A stretch of 64,000 bases of DNA from Tetrastigma voinierianum (taxonomy: Eukaryota > Streptophyta > Magnoliopsida > Vitales > Vitaceae), in assembly GCA_016808115.1 (NCBI GenBank), contig JAEQBH010005270.1:1-64000 (forward strand), given 5' to 3'. Made by a program: the position numbers and the translations under genes. Below the pieces are notes generated by a model that was not told where the DNA came from, did no database searches, and saw nothing but the letters and a program-made list of their open reading frames with translations. Below, piece after piece: positions 46,701 to 58,266 of the stretch (the stretch's first letter is position 1; each line of letters begins with the position of its first letter).

Positions 46701-47425
46701 AAAGTAAACAATCTCCCCATTCTTTGGCCAGGAGAGCCGATGGGCGGAGTATGGAAGAGCCCCCCGAAGATTATCCTTAAACCATTTCCTGGTGAATCCC
46801 TAGTACCCTTTGCCCGAGCTATGACTGCTTGCCCGGCACCCTCGACCCGGTGCACATCCTGCCTACACTGCGGCGCATTGACACATGAAACACCTGCGCT
46901 AAAGGCCATCCTCTTCTACATTTGCCTGCTCTGAAACTTTAGGAAGTTAGTGGCCTATGTTCAAACTTTTGCCACTACATCACAGACATTGGCAGCTACT
47001 CATATTGCATGGCACAGCGGATGGCCGATACCGAAACCATCTTGCTTCAAATTTGGAGCTTCTGGACCTCAGCAATTACACCAGTTCTAATAGCCTCCAA
47101 AGGCTTGAGGAATTGGTTTGGGGAGGGGACTCAGCCTCCCCCACTTTTTGTTTTGATTTTTTGGTGTTATTTTATTTTGGATTTATTTAATTTTTCTTTT
47201 TAGATTTTCTCCCCAATTTTAATTTAATCTTTGTTTTAGCTTATTTTTCATTTTCTGCATTTTCTTTAATTTTTCACGGCTTATTTTGCGGTTTGTCTTA
47301 AATTCTATAGCGGGGAGTTACAGAGCAACTTGACAGAAAATTTCACAACCCCTACGAGAATTATGCGGCTGCGAAATTTAGAAAAAAGACAAAAACGAAT
47401 CTTGTAGCATTGTAGATACTTTTGT

Positions 47426-47428
<3 letters not shown>

Positions 47429-47468
<40 letters not shown>

Positions 47469-47493
47469 TCTCTCTCTCATATATATATATATA
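47429..47493. repeat. (TA)n and (TC)n microsatellites
   Basis: About 39 bp of TA at 47429-47467, a short TCTCTCTCTC run, then TA again at 47479-47493. A tyrosine-isoleucine reading frame here is an artefact of this repeat. Confidence 0.95.
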
Positions 47494-48202
47494 TTTATTT
47501 ATAATTCTTTTCTTTTATTTATATATTTATATATTAAAAATATATTTAAAAAAGGTGTCTATGAAAAAAAAAAAAATTTCACTATGAATTTTCGCACTAA
47601 TTTACGCACCCCTATTTTCTTTTGGCCATAATTTTTTCATTCGAACTCCGTTTTAGGTAATTTTGGTATCATTGGAAAGATTAGAGAATGTAGAATCTAA
47701 ATATAGCCTGAAAGAAAATTTTTGAGATTATGATAAAGGCTTAATTTTCAAATTGGTCCAATTGGTCCCTTTTAACCTCTCTTTTCTTAGCACAACCGAT
47801 CATTTGACTGAATAGAGTAAATAAGGCCTCTTTAAGGAAGCATATTTTTATCTTTGATTTCCATTATTGTAACATAATCATATTTTGCACTATTAATATA
47901 TTTTTTTTTAACACTTTTCCTCTCTTTTGTTGCTTGTTTCATGTGGTTCCTCTTCTCTGCAACCGGCTGCATTTCTCCAAGGAGGTATCACTTCCTCCCT
48001 TAAATTTCAATTCCATAATCACATTGAGGACAATGTAGAATTCGGTTGGGGGAGAGTTAAGGAAGGAAGTGTTGATTTATGTTTTGAGCAAGTCTGTTTT
48101 GTTTAGTTGAATGACTTGCTAGTTAGTTTTTTTTTTACAATATAATTCATGTTTTTAGTTCCTAGTTCATGCTTTCAGTTTCTCATTTTCAGAAAACTTT
48201 TT

Positions 48203-48749
48203 GTAATGCCCGACGCAGTATGAATCATGATTCATCCAGGAAATTCAAGGTATGAATCATGCACATTTTAGCTATAAAGAACAGAAATTCAAGCCCGAAA
48301 TGCGCATGATTCATCGATCAATCTGCTTCCCATTTCATAGCATTCTTTTCTCTTCTATTCCATCGAACTAAGTTGGTCTTGGTGGAGAATTCCTTCTCAA
48401 GTCAAAGACACTTTGACACATGGCAATCACTATGCCATGTGTCCTCATGCCTAAGTGCATGAATGAGAATGGTATGGCACTTGGCTTCCCATGTGCCAAG
48501 TGTCCTCTCCTCAGGTGCCACATGGGAAGTATTTTCATGCCAAGTGTCGCCACATGATTTGTCCATTCGCCTCGAAATATGTGAAATTTCGACTATCTCG
48601 GAATTCAATGAAATTCGACTATGTACCTAGATTTCGTGAGATGAACTCGACGGTGTGGTCCACGTTGTCATCCTAGATCTAGAGAAATTTCTAGACTTAT
48701 AGTCTGTACCGTAGCGGTAGTCTATCGGTTCACATTACCCTGGTTTTCA
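48203..48749 (-). repeat. Truncated 3' LTR of element C
   Basis: From about 48325 to 48749 the sequence aligns with 56550-56955 of the 5' LTR. Left of that the match is lost; TGTAATGCCCGACG at 48203 could be the other LTR end brought close by a deletion. The right end is CCCTGGTTTTCA. Confidence 0.6.
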
Positions 48750-48750
48750 C

Positions 48751-48770
48751 ATTCTTCCCCCCTTAAAAGA
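48751..48770 (-). promoter_or_regulatory. Polypurine tract of element C
   Basis: On the minus strand TTTTAAGGGGGGAAGAAT lies directly before the LTR start TGAAAACCAGGG, as in element B. Confidence 0.8.
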
Positions 48771-48849
48771 ATTCGTCCCGAAATTCACACACATATACAT
48801 ACTATCACATGCATATGCAACAGTCGTTTAACATTTAATGACTAAACCA

Positions 48850-49330
48850 CATACCTCTATCCTAAAAAGGAAAGGATGCTCCGATGCATTGTGTCCCTCA
48901 CGTTCCCATGGCTTTCCTCCTCGACTCCTCGGTGCTGCCTGACACCTTTACTAGCCTCCATGATCATCGTGCGAGCACGATATAGACTATCCTATGATAC
49001 ACACAGGTCCCTCCTCGAAGAAGTCCCATACGCATCTTTTAAACAAGCTCTCCCCCGATCCACCATGGTCGGGATCTGGAGTGTATTTTCGGAGCATGGA
49101 GACATGGAATACCTCATGGACACCTGATAAACTAGGCGGCAATGCTAACCGATACGCAACCGCACCCACCCTCTCGAGTACCTCGAAGGGCCCAATAAAC
49201 CTCGGAGATAGCTTTCCCCGCTTGCTGAACATGACCATTCCCCTCTTTGGCATTACCTTCAAGAAGACATGATCACCCACCTCAAAATCTAGAGGTCGTC
49301 GTCGTCTATCGTCATAACTCTTTTGCAAGC
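48850..49330 (-). pseudogene. Integrase C-terminal GPY/F module and chromodomain traces of element C
   Basis: A 113-residue open frame (48987-49328) reads QKSYDDRRRRPLDFEVGDHV, then SPRFIGPFEVLERVGAV and VFHVSMLRKYTPDPD. This is the GPY/F module of Tekay/Del-type integrases, almost undamaged. The chromodomain that should follow (48850-48980) is present only as broken fragments. In family members this module aids multimerisation and target choice. Confidence 0.85.
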
Positions 49331-50200
49331 TCTATGCCGTGAGAAGACGCTTCCGTATCAGCTCTACCTTCTTTGAGGTGTCTCTAATCAAATCTGGACC
49401 ATTGATGGAACTCTCTCCCACCTTTGTCTAACAAATCGGGGATTGACATGGCCTCCCATATAAAGCCTCATAGGGTGCCATCGTATTCTTTCGCTGATAA
49501 GCTATTTATTTTATGACGAATTCCACTAAGTAAGTGCTCTTCCGGCTACCCTTAAAATCCAGGACACGGAAGCTACTTGACATGTCCTCCTAAAACTTTG
49601 TATGGTCCTCTCCGTTGACCATGCATGCGTGGATAGAGCGAGTACTCATTGTCAAATTCTATGGCCTTTGAAACTCTTCCAAAAATTATTAGCCGTGAAC
49701 ACAGGATCCGGTCCGATACTATGGATACTGGTACTCTATGTAACCAGACAATCTCTCGTATGTATAACCTGTAGAATTCCTTTAGTGTGGAGGTGATCCG
49801 CACTAATAGAAAATGGTGACTTGGTAAGCCGGTCCACTATCACCCATACCGTATCATCCCTCCGCGGTGTCTGTGGCAAGTGGGTCACAAAGTCCATCGT
49901 GACGTGCTCCCACTTCCACTTGGCTACTTCGATGGTGAAGTAGACCTGCGGCCTCACGATACCGACCACTGTAACCGTGAGACATCGTCGAACAAAATCT
50001 CCAACATGTCGTTTCATCCCTCTCCAGTAATATTAGCGATGAAGATCACGGTACATCTTCGTGCCACACGGATGCACGGCAAAGAAGCGGTGGAACTCCC
50101 CAAGGATCTCACCACCATATCTCACATGGCTGGGGAATCTGACCGATCCCTACCCGAGGCTACCATTCGTGTGGATAGCCGACCTTAAATCACCGTGCGA
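49331..50200 (-). pseudogene. Integrase core of element C (degenerate)
   Basis: On the minus strand WKWEHVTMDFVTHLPQTPRR and TVWVIVDRLTKSPF at about 49820-49930 give the first catalytic aspartate region. The 49735-49820 part holds YTRDC-like and second-aspartate remains out of frame. The zinc-binding part at 50000-50120 shows only MKRHVGDFVRRC and PSVWHEDVPR-like traces. Frameshifts are frequent. Confidence 0.75.
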
Positions 50201-50394
50201 CTATACGGGTCTAATGGTTTCATCACAAATCACGCCTGTGGAGACTCTCAAATCCTTTGCCCGCTACTGCTCCGGTGGGGCGTGGCCGCTAAACTCCATA
50301 AAACACCACAGGCACAGTCCCCATCATATGATGCTGGGAGGCGTGCCACACCTCGGGCATCTTTTCATTCACGGAAGCTACACTAGCTAGTACC

Positions 50395-50745
50395 GTGACC
50401 ACAGCCCCGAGTGCATTAGCTACCACGTTTCCTTCTGGGATGGTGATCTTGATGAGTCATAAATCCTCCAGATACTCGGCACATTTAGCTTTTTCTTGCC
50501 TCATGTTGATCGTGTGTAGAGATATACTAGACTCTTGTGGTGCAGAAAACACCTCATTGCTCACCATGTACTGGGTGATGGCCTTGATAGTTAAAGAGCG
50601 GAACAATGAGCGCCAACTACATGTCATGTGTGGTGTAATTTCTCTCATGATTCTTCTTCCAACGAGAACCGTAAAAATTTACAGCAACTAGGATCCTTGA
50701 GGTATCATCGGGTCACTTCGGAACATCAAATACCGTATGTACCTC
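50395..50745 (-). pseudogene. RNase H of element C (degenerate)
   Basis: Minus-strand fragments match the RNase H of element B at 32466-32806: NYTTHDM-like, VFSAPQESS (counterpart of VFSDHKSLK), MRQEKAKC-AEYLEDL (counterpart of MRQHRWMEYLEDY) and ITIP-GNVVANAL-like. Deletions and substitutions break the frame repeatedly. Confidence 0.7.
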
Positions 50746-50824
50746 ATCGCTGCGGGACTACTCGAAATAGGAGGCGAAGTAAGCCTCATTTCAGTTCACG
50801 AATCGCCTCATGGTCATTCCATAA

Positions 50825-51945
50825 GTCAAACCTCGCCGAATTGACCTTTATGCATGTCTTCACCTTTATCGGAGAAATCCTTAATAAACGCGATGTACTG
50901 CGATCTGGCGCATATCTTCGAACTGACTTATTTTCGACTCTGTAATAACACCAACGTATAGTGCAATGACGCGATCGACACGACGTATCTGAATTTCTTA
51001 CTCAATGACGAAATTCACAACTTCTTTGAATGGCATCTGATGGTTCTGAAACCTAGAGGCCCTCGGATGATCCGCACATATCCTCCTGCGTACACGGAGT
51101 AGCTCGAGATGTCACTTCAATGAAGACCCTGGCTCTGGCCCGATCCAAATAGTTGAATACCCTATGCATGAGATCCATGAATGCTTACATGTTCAAATCG
51201 ATCGAATAGCATCATTTATGAACTCGAAATGCCCATACAGGTGTCCTGACGCTATCTTAGGGATATACGCCTCCCCAACCCTCAAGCGATATTCCTCTGC
51301 TTGCCGTCACGGTATCTTAGTCATTTCAGCGCCCCCTCTCGGCGAAGTGATCAAGCGGGATCATCGATCCTGATGAGGATCTGATTCTTGATCATAACGG
51401 GTTCAGCCCATCTGATGGTCTTTACGATTGAAGGTTTTATGTGTTTTCTTAACCAAACAAAATAAGACGCCCAGTGGTGAAGTGCTCGGTCTAATACAAC
51501 CTTTGTCTTACAATTCTTGTAGTTGGACCTTGAGTTCCTGCAACTTAATCGGTGCCATCCTATGAGGAGTCATTTAGCTTGGGGGACATACCGAGGTGTG
51601 GCTTCGATCTGAAAGAGTCTACCATCCTCATGGAATCGTTAACTCATATGGGAAGCATCCTCGTACTATATTCTCGAGGTAGACTCAAATCGGTCTCACC
51701 TCGTCTATCGAGGTGGAGCTTCAAAGCCAAACTCTATATCCATCTCTACCGGTATACGAGAGTCCACGGGGATAAATGTGTCTTATCATGGTACAGATGC
51801 CGGCGGCATCGTGGCGGGCGAGTCAATCTCGCTGGTCTGATCAATGGCGACTCGGTGGCGCATCAGCGATCCATGCAGAATGACGCTTGATTCCTGGTGC
51901 CTTACGCGGTCGTTTCGCCGAGCTTGTGCCTCCAGTGGGTCCGAC
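50825..51945 (-). pseudogene. Protease-RT segment of element C, copy 1
   Basis: DNA phrases typical of the RT antisense strand are present: GATCCAAATAG near 51143, TCTTAGGGATAT near 51254, GAAGTGCTCGGTCTAATA near 51479, GTAGTTGGACCTTGAGTTCC near 51519 and CCATCCTATGAGGAGTCAT near 51556. They occur in the same order as in element B (35460-36530). Long reading frames are gone. Confidence 0.75.
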
Positions 51946-53060
51946 AACGTAATGGGTCGCTGTACTTGGGAGAAATCTCAGCGAAGCGGTGGTAATACCC
52001 TTTCTGAATCCAGCAGAAGCTAAAAGTATCTGAAAGGCGACCGGCCTCTCCGACTCCTTACTTGACAACCTTCTGGGGGTCTATTGACACACTTGAAGCG
52101 GCCGTGTCACAAGAATTTCATCTAATGACGAAATTCACACTTGCGAAATTGGCACCACAATTGATGGTCTCTCGAACTGAAGAACTGACATGCAGATGAT
52201 CCTCATGCTCCTCTCGGACACAGGTGGTCGAGATGTCGCCAGCGAGGAACCCTGACAAAGTACGATCCAAATAGGGTTAGAATACTATCATGAGATATCA
52301 TGAATCTTTCTTGGCTCATGGTCAACCATAAAGGCATCATTATGAACGAAATGCTATCATAAAGCGTCTTGAAGGCTGTTATCTTAAAGGATTATGCCTC
52401 CCAACCCTTAATTGATGTAAATGCGATCTCTACGAAGGTCTATCTTGGAGTAGACTGCACCTACTCAAACGATGAATCAATTAGTAGATCCTTGGTAAGG
52501 AGCTACGATCATAACACATTATTTGTCGATGGTTAATACAAATCAGAGGTTTCGTCATTTTCTTAACGAGCAAAGCCGGGCGCCACGGCTGGTGGGGAAG
52601 TGCTGGTCCTAATAAAACCCTTGTCGGCGATTCTTGTGGTTGGACGCCCCAGTTTCTTTGTAACTGTGGTTGCCATCGAGGGTCATGGGGAAATGGCGAT
52701 AACGCTTCCAGATCAGATGAGTCACGCATCCACCTCTCTACGGGTAATCAGGTAGCTCGTCAGGAAAAACATCCTCGTCTTGAAACTACTGGGAGTAAAG
52801 CTCAAATCGGTCTACCTCATCCTCCAGGTGAGCTTGCTGGCCAAACCTTTCATCTGTCAGTGCTACCAGGTTGTCCACTGAGGGTAGAAACGTGGTAGCG
52901 CATCTGAATATAACTGAGTAATATAATCTGTGTGGCGGAAGATGGTATACTATCAAGTCCTGTTCGATGACGAAGTGGGTGTCTGGTCGTGAATCCATTG
53001 AGAATGACATCAAACTCAGAGATGCCATCCATCACGAAGGTCCGCTTAGTGGTAAGATCT
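51946..53060 (-). pseudogene. Protease-RT segment of element C, copy 2 (tandem duplicate)
   Basis: The same landmarks as in copy 1 recur about 1118 bp further on: GATCCAAATAG near 52261, GAAGTGCTGGTCCTAATA near 52597, and a GACATCAAACTC phrase near 53005 that parallels the protease region of element B (about 36525). The two copies differ strongly from each other, so either the duplication is old or two related elements were joined. Confidence 0.75.
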
Positions 53061-54670
53061 TTGAGATCTCAACAATAATCCGACATCCGTCGGCCCTCCT
53101 GCAATCCACAAGGAACTCACACTGTGACCTTTCAGGGGATTCTACCTTTGGTCTGACATTCTGCAATCACGGCCCGACAAAAATCAAGTGCGAATCGAAG
53201 ACATCTTGCATGGGTGAATTAGGGCAGCATTTTTACATTGTTGTGTTGTATACCTGGCATAACGATAGTTTGCATCTGATTGCGGTTATGATGGGTAGAC
53301 AAGTCTGGATCCTAAAGTCGGGCTTGTGGTAATGTCCTCACTTGTCTTTGGCCTCCATTCTGTGACATGGTTTGATCTTGGTGGCGCATGGGACGACACA
53401 TGTCTTTATGGCCCATCTTGGATGAAGGAACATCTTTGCGTCTGTGCATGTCCATTAATGACTAAGGCTTGGGGTGTCCCAAGCTTTGAGATCCACTGCG
53501 CTTTGTATGGCGATCCAGTCATGTGCGCGGTGTGTGATGGTGGCATGTCACGCCGCCTTGTCTAGATGAAGTCACCAAACTCGCCTTGGCTTACGATAGC
53601 GTGGCCCGTAATCATGAAAATCTCGTGGGAATAGAAGTCTTACGCGCTCAGGAACCTTCACGAAAAAGTTGACCCACCCTTCATCCCATCAGCACATATC
53701 ACGGATCCTCAAGGGCATGCGTCTATCTTCTCTGTAAGCGTGGTTGTCTACGACCATAGGTCGTATCATATAGAATTGAATCCTGATCTTTTCCTGGGTT
53801 GGATGACGGGACCATCCTCAAGATTTTCTTACAGCCAGCCGTTATCTGTGGCCACATAAGCTTGGCTCCACTGAAGGTCTTTGATTCATGGGGGCTTGAA
53901 GCCATGCTTTCGAATCTTTGCATATTTTCCTGGCTTTCAGCTCTGAATAGAACTTTGTGCTCTAAATGATGCGGGAAAAACTTGTTCATGAGGGAAGGCT
54001 GTAGAGCTCTCTGGTATCGTTTTCTCCATCCTTCAGGACTTCAAGCCGATCCACGAGCAGGATGCACCTGGTACAGACAGAGCTGGCTGAATCGTGTTAT
54101 GGATTGATCTCTCCACCAGCTCATAACCCTTCGGCTGTGGAACCATTGGTGAAGCTACTGCCAGGATCATCCCGATACGGAGGATGATATTATCAAACCT
54201 TGGAGTTATTGAATCCTCACCCCCTTTAATTCATCTAACTGTCTGCAATGGCGGCGTTTGACATCCATAACCCCACAAATGATCAAACATAGAGTGGTGT
54301 ACCTGGTGAGCTAGATCCTCTTCACGAGCTTTCCATACACATGTGAATGAAATTAAATAACTGAGTTGTGCATATGTAGCTAAAATTCTCCCAATTCAGC
54401 AATTTACCTATTCATTTACTTTCCAGACCCCTAGGGGTTATGTTTCTTTCAACTTGGTATTCAGCATTTCCTATACCGTTTGCAGTAGCATAATTCATGA
54501 AGATATATAACACGATATTATCGATAAGCCATCATGATAATTTCGTGGTACACCGCAATGCGTATTTCTGGCCGTGCCCATCAAGTCGCGTGTCGAATAC
54601 CACGCTCAAGATGCCCATTATCATATTCTTGGCGTCTCTGTGAAATTATCCGGCTCTAGGTATTTATATC
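53061..54670 (-). pseudogene. Gag and gag-protease linker remnant of element C
   Basis: No long frame remains. An 88-residue minus-strand piece (53723-53989) beginning NKFFPHHLEHKV with AESQENMQRFESM has the length and position of the Gag capsid segment (family members read FFPxHVRERK...GNMTVxEYExKF). The 53330-53570 part holds cysteine- and histidine-rich scraps where the zinc knuckle should be. Assignment is by position and weak similarity. Confidence 0.5.
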
Positions 54671-54674
54671 GTAT

Positions 54675-54689
54675 CAGGCTATGATACCG
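54675..54689 (-). promoter_or_regulatory. Primer-binding site of element C (initiator tRNA-Met type)
   Basis: On the minus strand CGGTATCATAGCCTG matches TGGTATCAGAGCC at 11 of 13 bases. Confidence 0.75.
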
Positions 54690-54690
54690 A

Positions 54691-56955
54691 AGCGCCAGTG
54701 CCCCAATCAGGGTCCTTTTTTTTATCATTGTCGATGCATCACGATGAGACTCTGCGACCAGCGACAAAGATCATGTCGGTGCACCAACCTCCCGCCGCTA
54801 ACGCATCAGCGTATCTTACCGCGGCATAGAACTCTTAGTTTTGACGATCTTTTTTGTCGGGACAAAGGAACATCTGTGCGTGACAAAGAACATCCACATC
54901 ACGAACCAGGAACCCCGCACCCAGACCGAATCTTGTAACCTGAAAACCGTATCGATAAAGGCAGGAGTGCCAACTGTGATGGGCGACGAGTGCACCTGGT
55001 CGTGGCAATTCTGCCGATAACCAAAGCGCGCTATGGACATTCCACTGTCGTGACGCGAAGCTCGCATCCGCGACTTTTACGGTACCGCGGCGTATAAAAA
55101 TACCGTCGCGACTACGGTTTTCGCACTTGGCGCATGGCCAGGGTTGTTCTTTACACTTGACGCGGTCTCATCGTGACGATAAACGCCTTCCGGCTTCAGC
55201 GTTGGGCTATAGCCAGCGACATCATTTTTTTCTCGTCGGGCATAAACTTCGCCCCAATTAAGTGACGAACCCCATCAGTCGTATCTTGACTTGAGGACCT
55301 TTGGTGCTGGCGATTATCTAGCCAGCGACGAGGAAGTATGTCGCTGACCTGAAATACAACGCGATAAACTTGTAGCGCGAAAGCGCCATGTTGCCGACAT
55401 TTTATATAACCGTCGAACCATGTGCGACCGAGAAAACCATGTCGCGACGCCGACTTCGAGAAGGCTCTTATTTGACAAACACAGTAGGAAAAGGCTCATG
55501 AGACGAATCCAGCAAACGACTTTGAGACATGTAGTAGCATGTTTTGACATTTCGCACATTTTCAACCCTTTTTCTGACACCATGGTTCATTTCCCAATAG
55601 CATTTTCATTATAGAAACTACCGAAACACAGGAAGGAAATATGGCTGTCTTAAACAGCCTAAAATGTGTTTAATTACCATTTTGTCTTACATCTGACTGG
55701 GTTTTCTGCCATAATTTAAAGCGGGTAAAGCCATTATCGACGCACTGACCAGATCTTGGATGTGTTTCATCTCCAGTGTACTCCACGATACCTAAAATGG
55801 CTTCCCGTAGGTGAGCAATTACTGGTGAGAAAATCTCTACAAGGGCTACTCCCGCTAAGTGCGTACGATACCATGCGCTGGCTTATTTGTCAAAACAAGA
55901 TTTTGTTTTATAAATCATTCCATTAGCGACCCCTCATTTAAGTTCACTTTAGACAAACTTCCGATCGATGCGGCTGGACAACCGCCGATCAAGTTCATGG
56001 GACAACCTCTGATATTGAAACCCATTGGATAACCCTTGATATTAAAATACACTAAAAGCCACCAATATCAATTCATTCGCCAGGACAACCACCATGTTAC
56101 TGATTCATTCAAAACCCGACGGTAATATATTGGGCATCGTATACTCAACATCATTTTCCATAGCACACGTATTTATTTGATCAAAGCGTCTAACATGCAA
56201 GTGAGATTCAGTCTCATACCCAAAAGAAAACAACAGCCTGACCCGGCATGTCTACGTGAAGATCTTAGTATTCGGATCTCACTATATTAGTATACTGGCA
56301 CATTCCAGGCGAAGTGCAGGAACGAAATCTGACGAAGCCCGTCATAATTTGCCGAACATTCGCGCTTGGCCCGGTCCTGGCCAGCAAATTTGAACCCCAT
56401 GGCCATTGAATGGCCCCAAGACGAAACAACGGTGGGATTCCCACCTCTTGCAGGACCGCTTCATTTGCTGGTTTCTTGCACGGTTGTGAACTAGAAGCTG
56501 CCCGGTTCTTCTCTCCAGTTTTTTCGATTTCTTCCCTTCTGGCCCGATCACCTTTTCCATTTTCATAGCATTTCTTTTTCTTCTATTTCACATCGAAGAC
56601 TAGTTGGTCTTGTTTGAGGAATTCCTTCTCAAGGAGTCAGAGCACTTTGACATATGGCAATCACTATGCCATGTGTCCTCATCTAAGTGTGAATGGTATG
56701 ATACTTAGCTCATGTGCCAAGTGTCTCTCTCAGGAGTTCATAGCGCGATTTCAGCCTGATGTGCCATGTTTATCCGACTACCTCGAAGAAATACAAATTG
56801 TGTCTGCCAAGTCGATGAGGAATTGACCGTATACCTAGATTTTTATTGAGAACCCCGAACTCAGCAGGCGTGATCAAGTGTCGTCATAGAGATCTGAAAT
56901 TTCAGTGTGATGCATGCTGTAGTGGTAGTATAGTTTCCACATTACTGGATTTTCA
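54691..56955 (-). repeat. 5' LTR of element C (about 2265 bp)
   Basis: The plus-strand right end is CTGGATTTTCA at 56955. The left end is mutated (AGTGCCCCAATCAGGG in place of TGTGACGCCCCAAATC). It contains a sparse palindrome array (54725-55450), the conserved block at about 55800-55870 and the LTR start segment at 56740-56955. Confidence 0.7.
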
Positions 56956-58266
56956 TGGGTGATTCAAATTAAATCTGTTCAAAGTAATCACGTAACTTTC
57001 CAAATTCTTTAATTTTTAATTGGTTATTTCATGTCAACCAAAAAAATTTGGCTTTCTTCTCCATTCTTTCAATCACGAATCCTCAAGCCAAAAGTTGTTC
57101 AAAATCTAGCAATATTTAGAATATCACAATTTCAAACTTCAAACTAAAAAAAATTAAATGTCATTATTCACATGACTTTCCCAATTAACTTCCAAAATTG
57201 TACAATCCACATAAACATGAAGCTATTAGTTCAACAAAGTCCAATATAAATTTATAATCAAATTCTAATGATGACGAATTCTCAACCTAACCATCACTTA
57301 TTTACAAAAATAAAAATTTTGAAAGAATATTAATGAATGAAAGTAGCTTAAAACCTAATAAGAAATATTAATATAGTTTCATGGATAGAAAGGTTTTAAT
57401 CATAATAAAAATAGGAGATATTTTCATTAAAGCACTCGATTCAGATAAGGAAGGCTGAGGAACATTCAAATTTCCACTTCAAAAACATTCTCAAATCAAA
57501 AAAATCTATTCTTAAATTACTCCATTAAAACATTTTCTAAATGGTTTCATATCGTCTTGATCAAATAATTTTTTATCAAATTTTGATCAAAACACTTTCA
57601 TATCAAAGTCTAAACTCAAATACATTTACTACTCAAAATATTTTTTACGGTCTTCAAATGAATGGTTGTCGACCATCAGGACTTTTAAATGGTGGCTAAC
57701 CTCGAATACGTTCCTTTAAGTGGGCCAGGCAAATGTGCAGTACTAGTAACATCTAACCACAAAACCCACAAATTTAGGGTTCAAATAAATTACATTCCCA
57801 CGAGGAATATAAATGTCAAATATTATTTCATTGGCAGAAGCCAGAATAATGTCAACTATTATTCCCGTTGACAATACTGAACTAACAAAGTCAAATATTT
57901 TGTCAAATTCAATTCACAAAACATCATATCTCATGGGTTTCTATCTTAAACAAAGCAAATCAAAAATTCTTTCATACAAAATCCACGGTTTGATCGTGGA
58001 TAATGTGGCACCCAATAAGGTGTTAGTTGATTCTTTTAGTCAACTGAATATACGCACATCTCGTATCACGAGGCACACATAATTAAAAATGGCATGGAAG
58101 CCATTTTTGACTCTCATGAAATATACTGACAATATTCCAATAGTTGAGAGTTGTGCATTCTCTTAATCTGAGCACATATTAAAAATTTGGTTTAATACAT
58201 GACTATATAAAACATCAAGCCCACAACTGGCTTTCTTCAAAATCGGCCTCTAAAGTGAGCGTCTTC
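56956..58266. other. AT-rich DNA of unknown origin
   Basis: No gene is recognised. An inverted motif AAAAATGGCATGGAAGCCATTTTT-like (about 58085-58110) makes a small hairpin. AAGTGGGCCAGGCAAATGTG near 57719 loosely resembles the antisense of LTR sequence near 61845, so part of it may belong to a longer LTR. Confidence 0.4.

Larger units (their letters stand above)
44529..48200 (+). mobile_element. Athila-like non-autonomous LTR retrotransposon (no pol), right LTR missing
   Basis: An LTR of 1332 bp (44529-45860, TG...CA) is followed by a tRNA-Asp PBS, a gag-like remnant and about 1.3 kb of non-coding DNA ending in ATTGAGGACAATGT and a purine-rich run near 48046-48069. No protease, RT, RNase H or integrase motif was found, so it is a large derivative that would have depended on another element's enzymes. 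No second LTR follows the purine run, and sequence of element C begins instead, so the right end was deleted. Confidence 0.7.
48203..56955 (-). mobile_element. Second Tekay/Del-type Ty3/gypsy element (element C), heavily decayed
   Basis: In minus orientation: 5' LTR about 54691-56955, PBS 54675-54689, gag and protease traces, two copies of the protease-RT segment, RNase H, integrase with GPY/F module and chromodomain traces, PPT at 48751-48770, and a strongly truncated 3' LTR ending at 48749. Domain order and wording match element B, so both belong to the same lineage, but the LTRs are a different subfamily (both contain TTGGTCTTG and CAATCACTATGCCATGTGTC). Indels are much more frequent than in element B. 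Confidence 0.8.

Noticed and set aside
46361..46909. 182-residue minus-strand open frame
   Set aside because: It lies antisense to the Athila-type gag remnant and has no recognisable domain.
47422..47631. Frame with (YI)n repeat
   Set aside because: It is the translation of a TA microsatellite.
54691..56955. Pairing of the LTR at 41120-44528 with the LTR at 54691-56955 as the two ends of one element
   Set aside because: The two belong to different LTR subfamilies, and the sequence next to the PPT at 48750 already supplies a better (truncated) partner.
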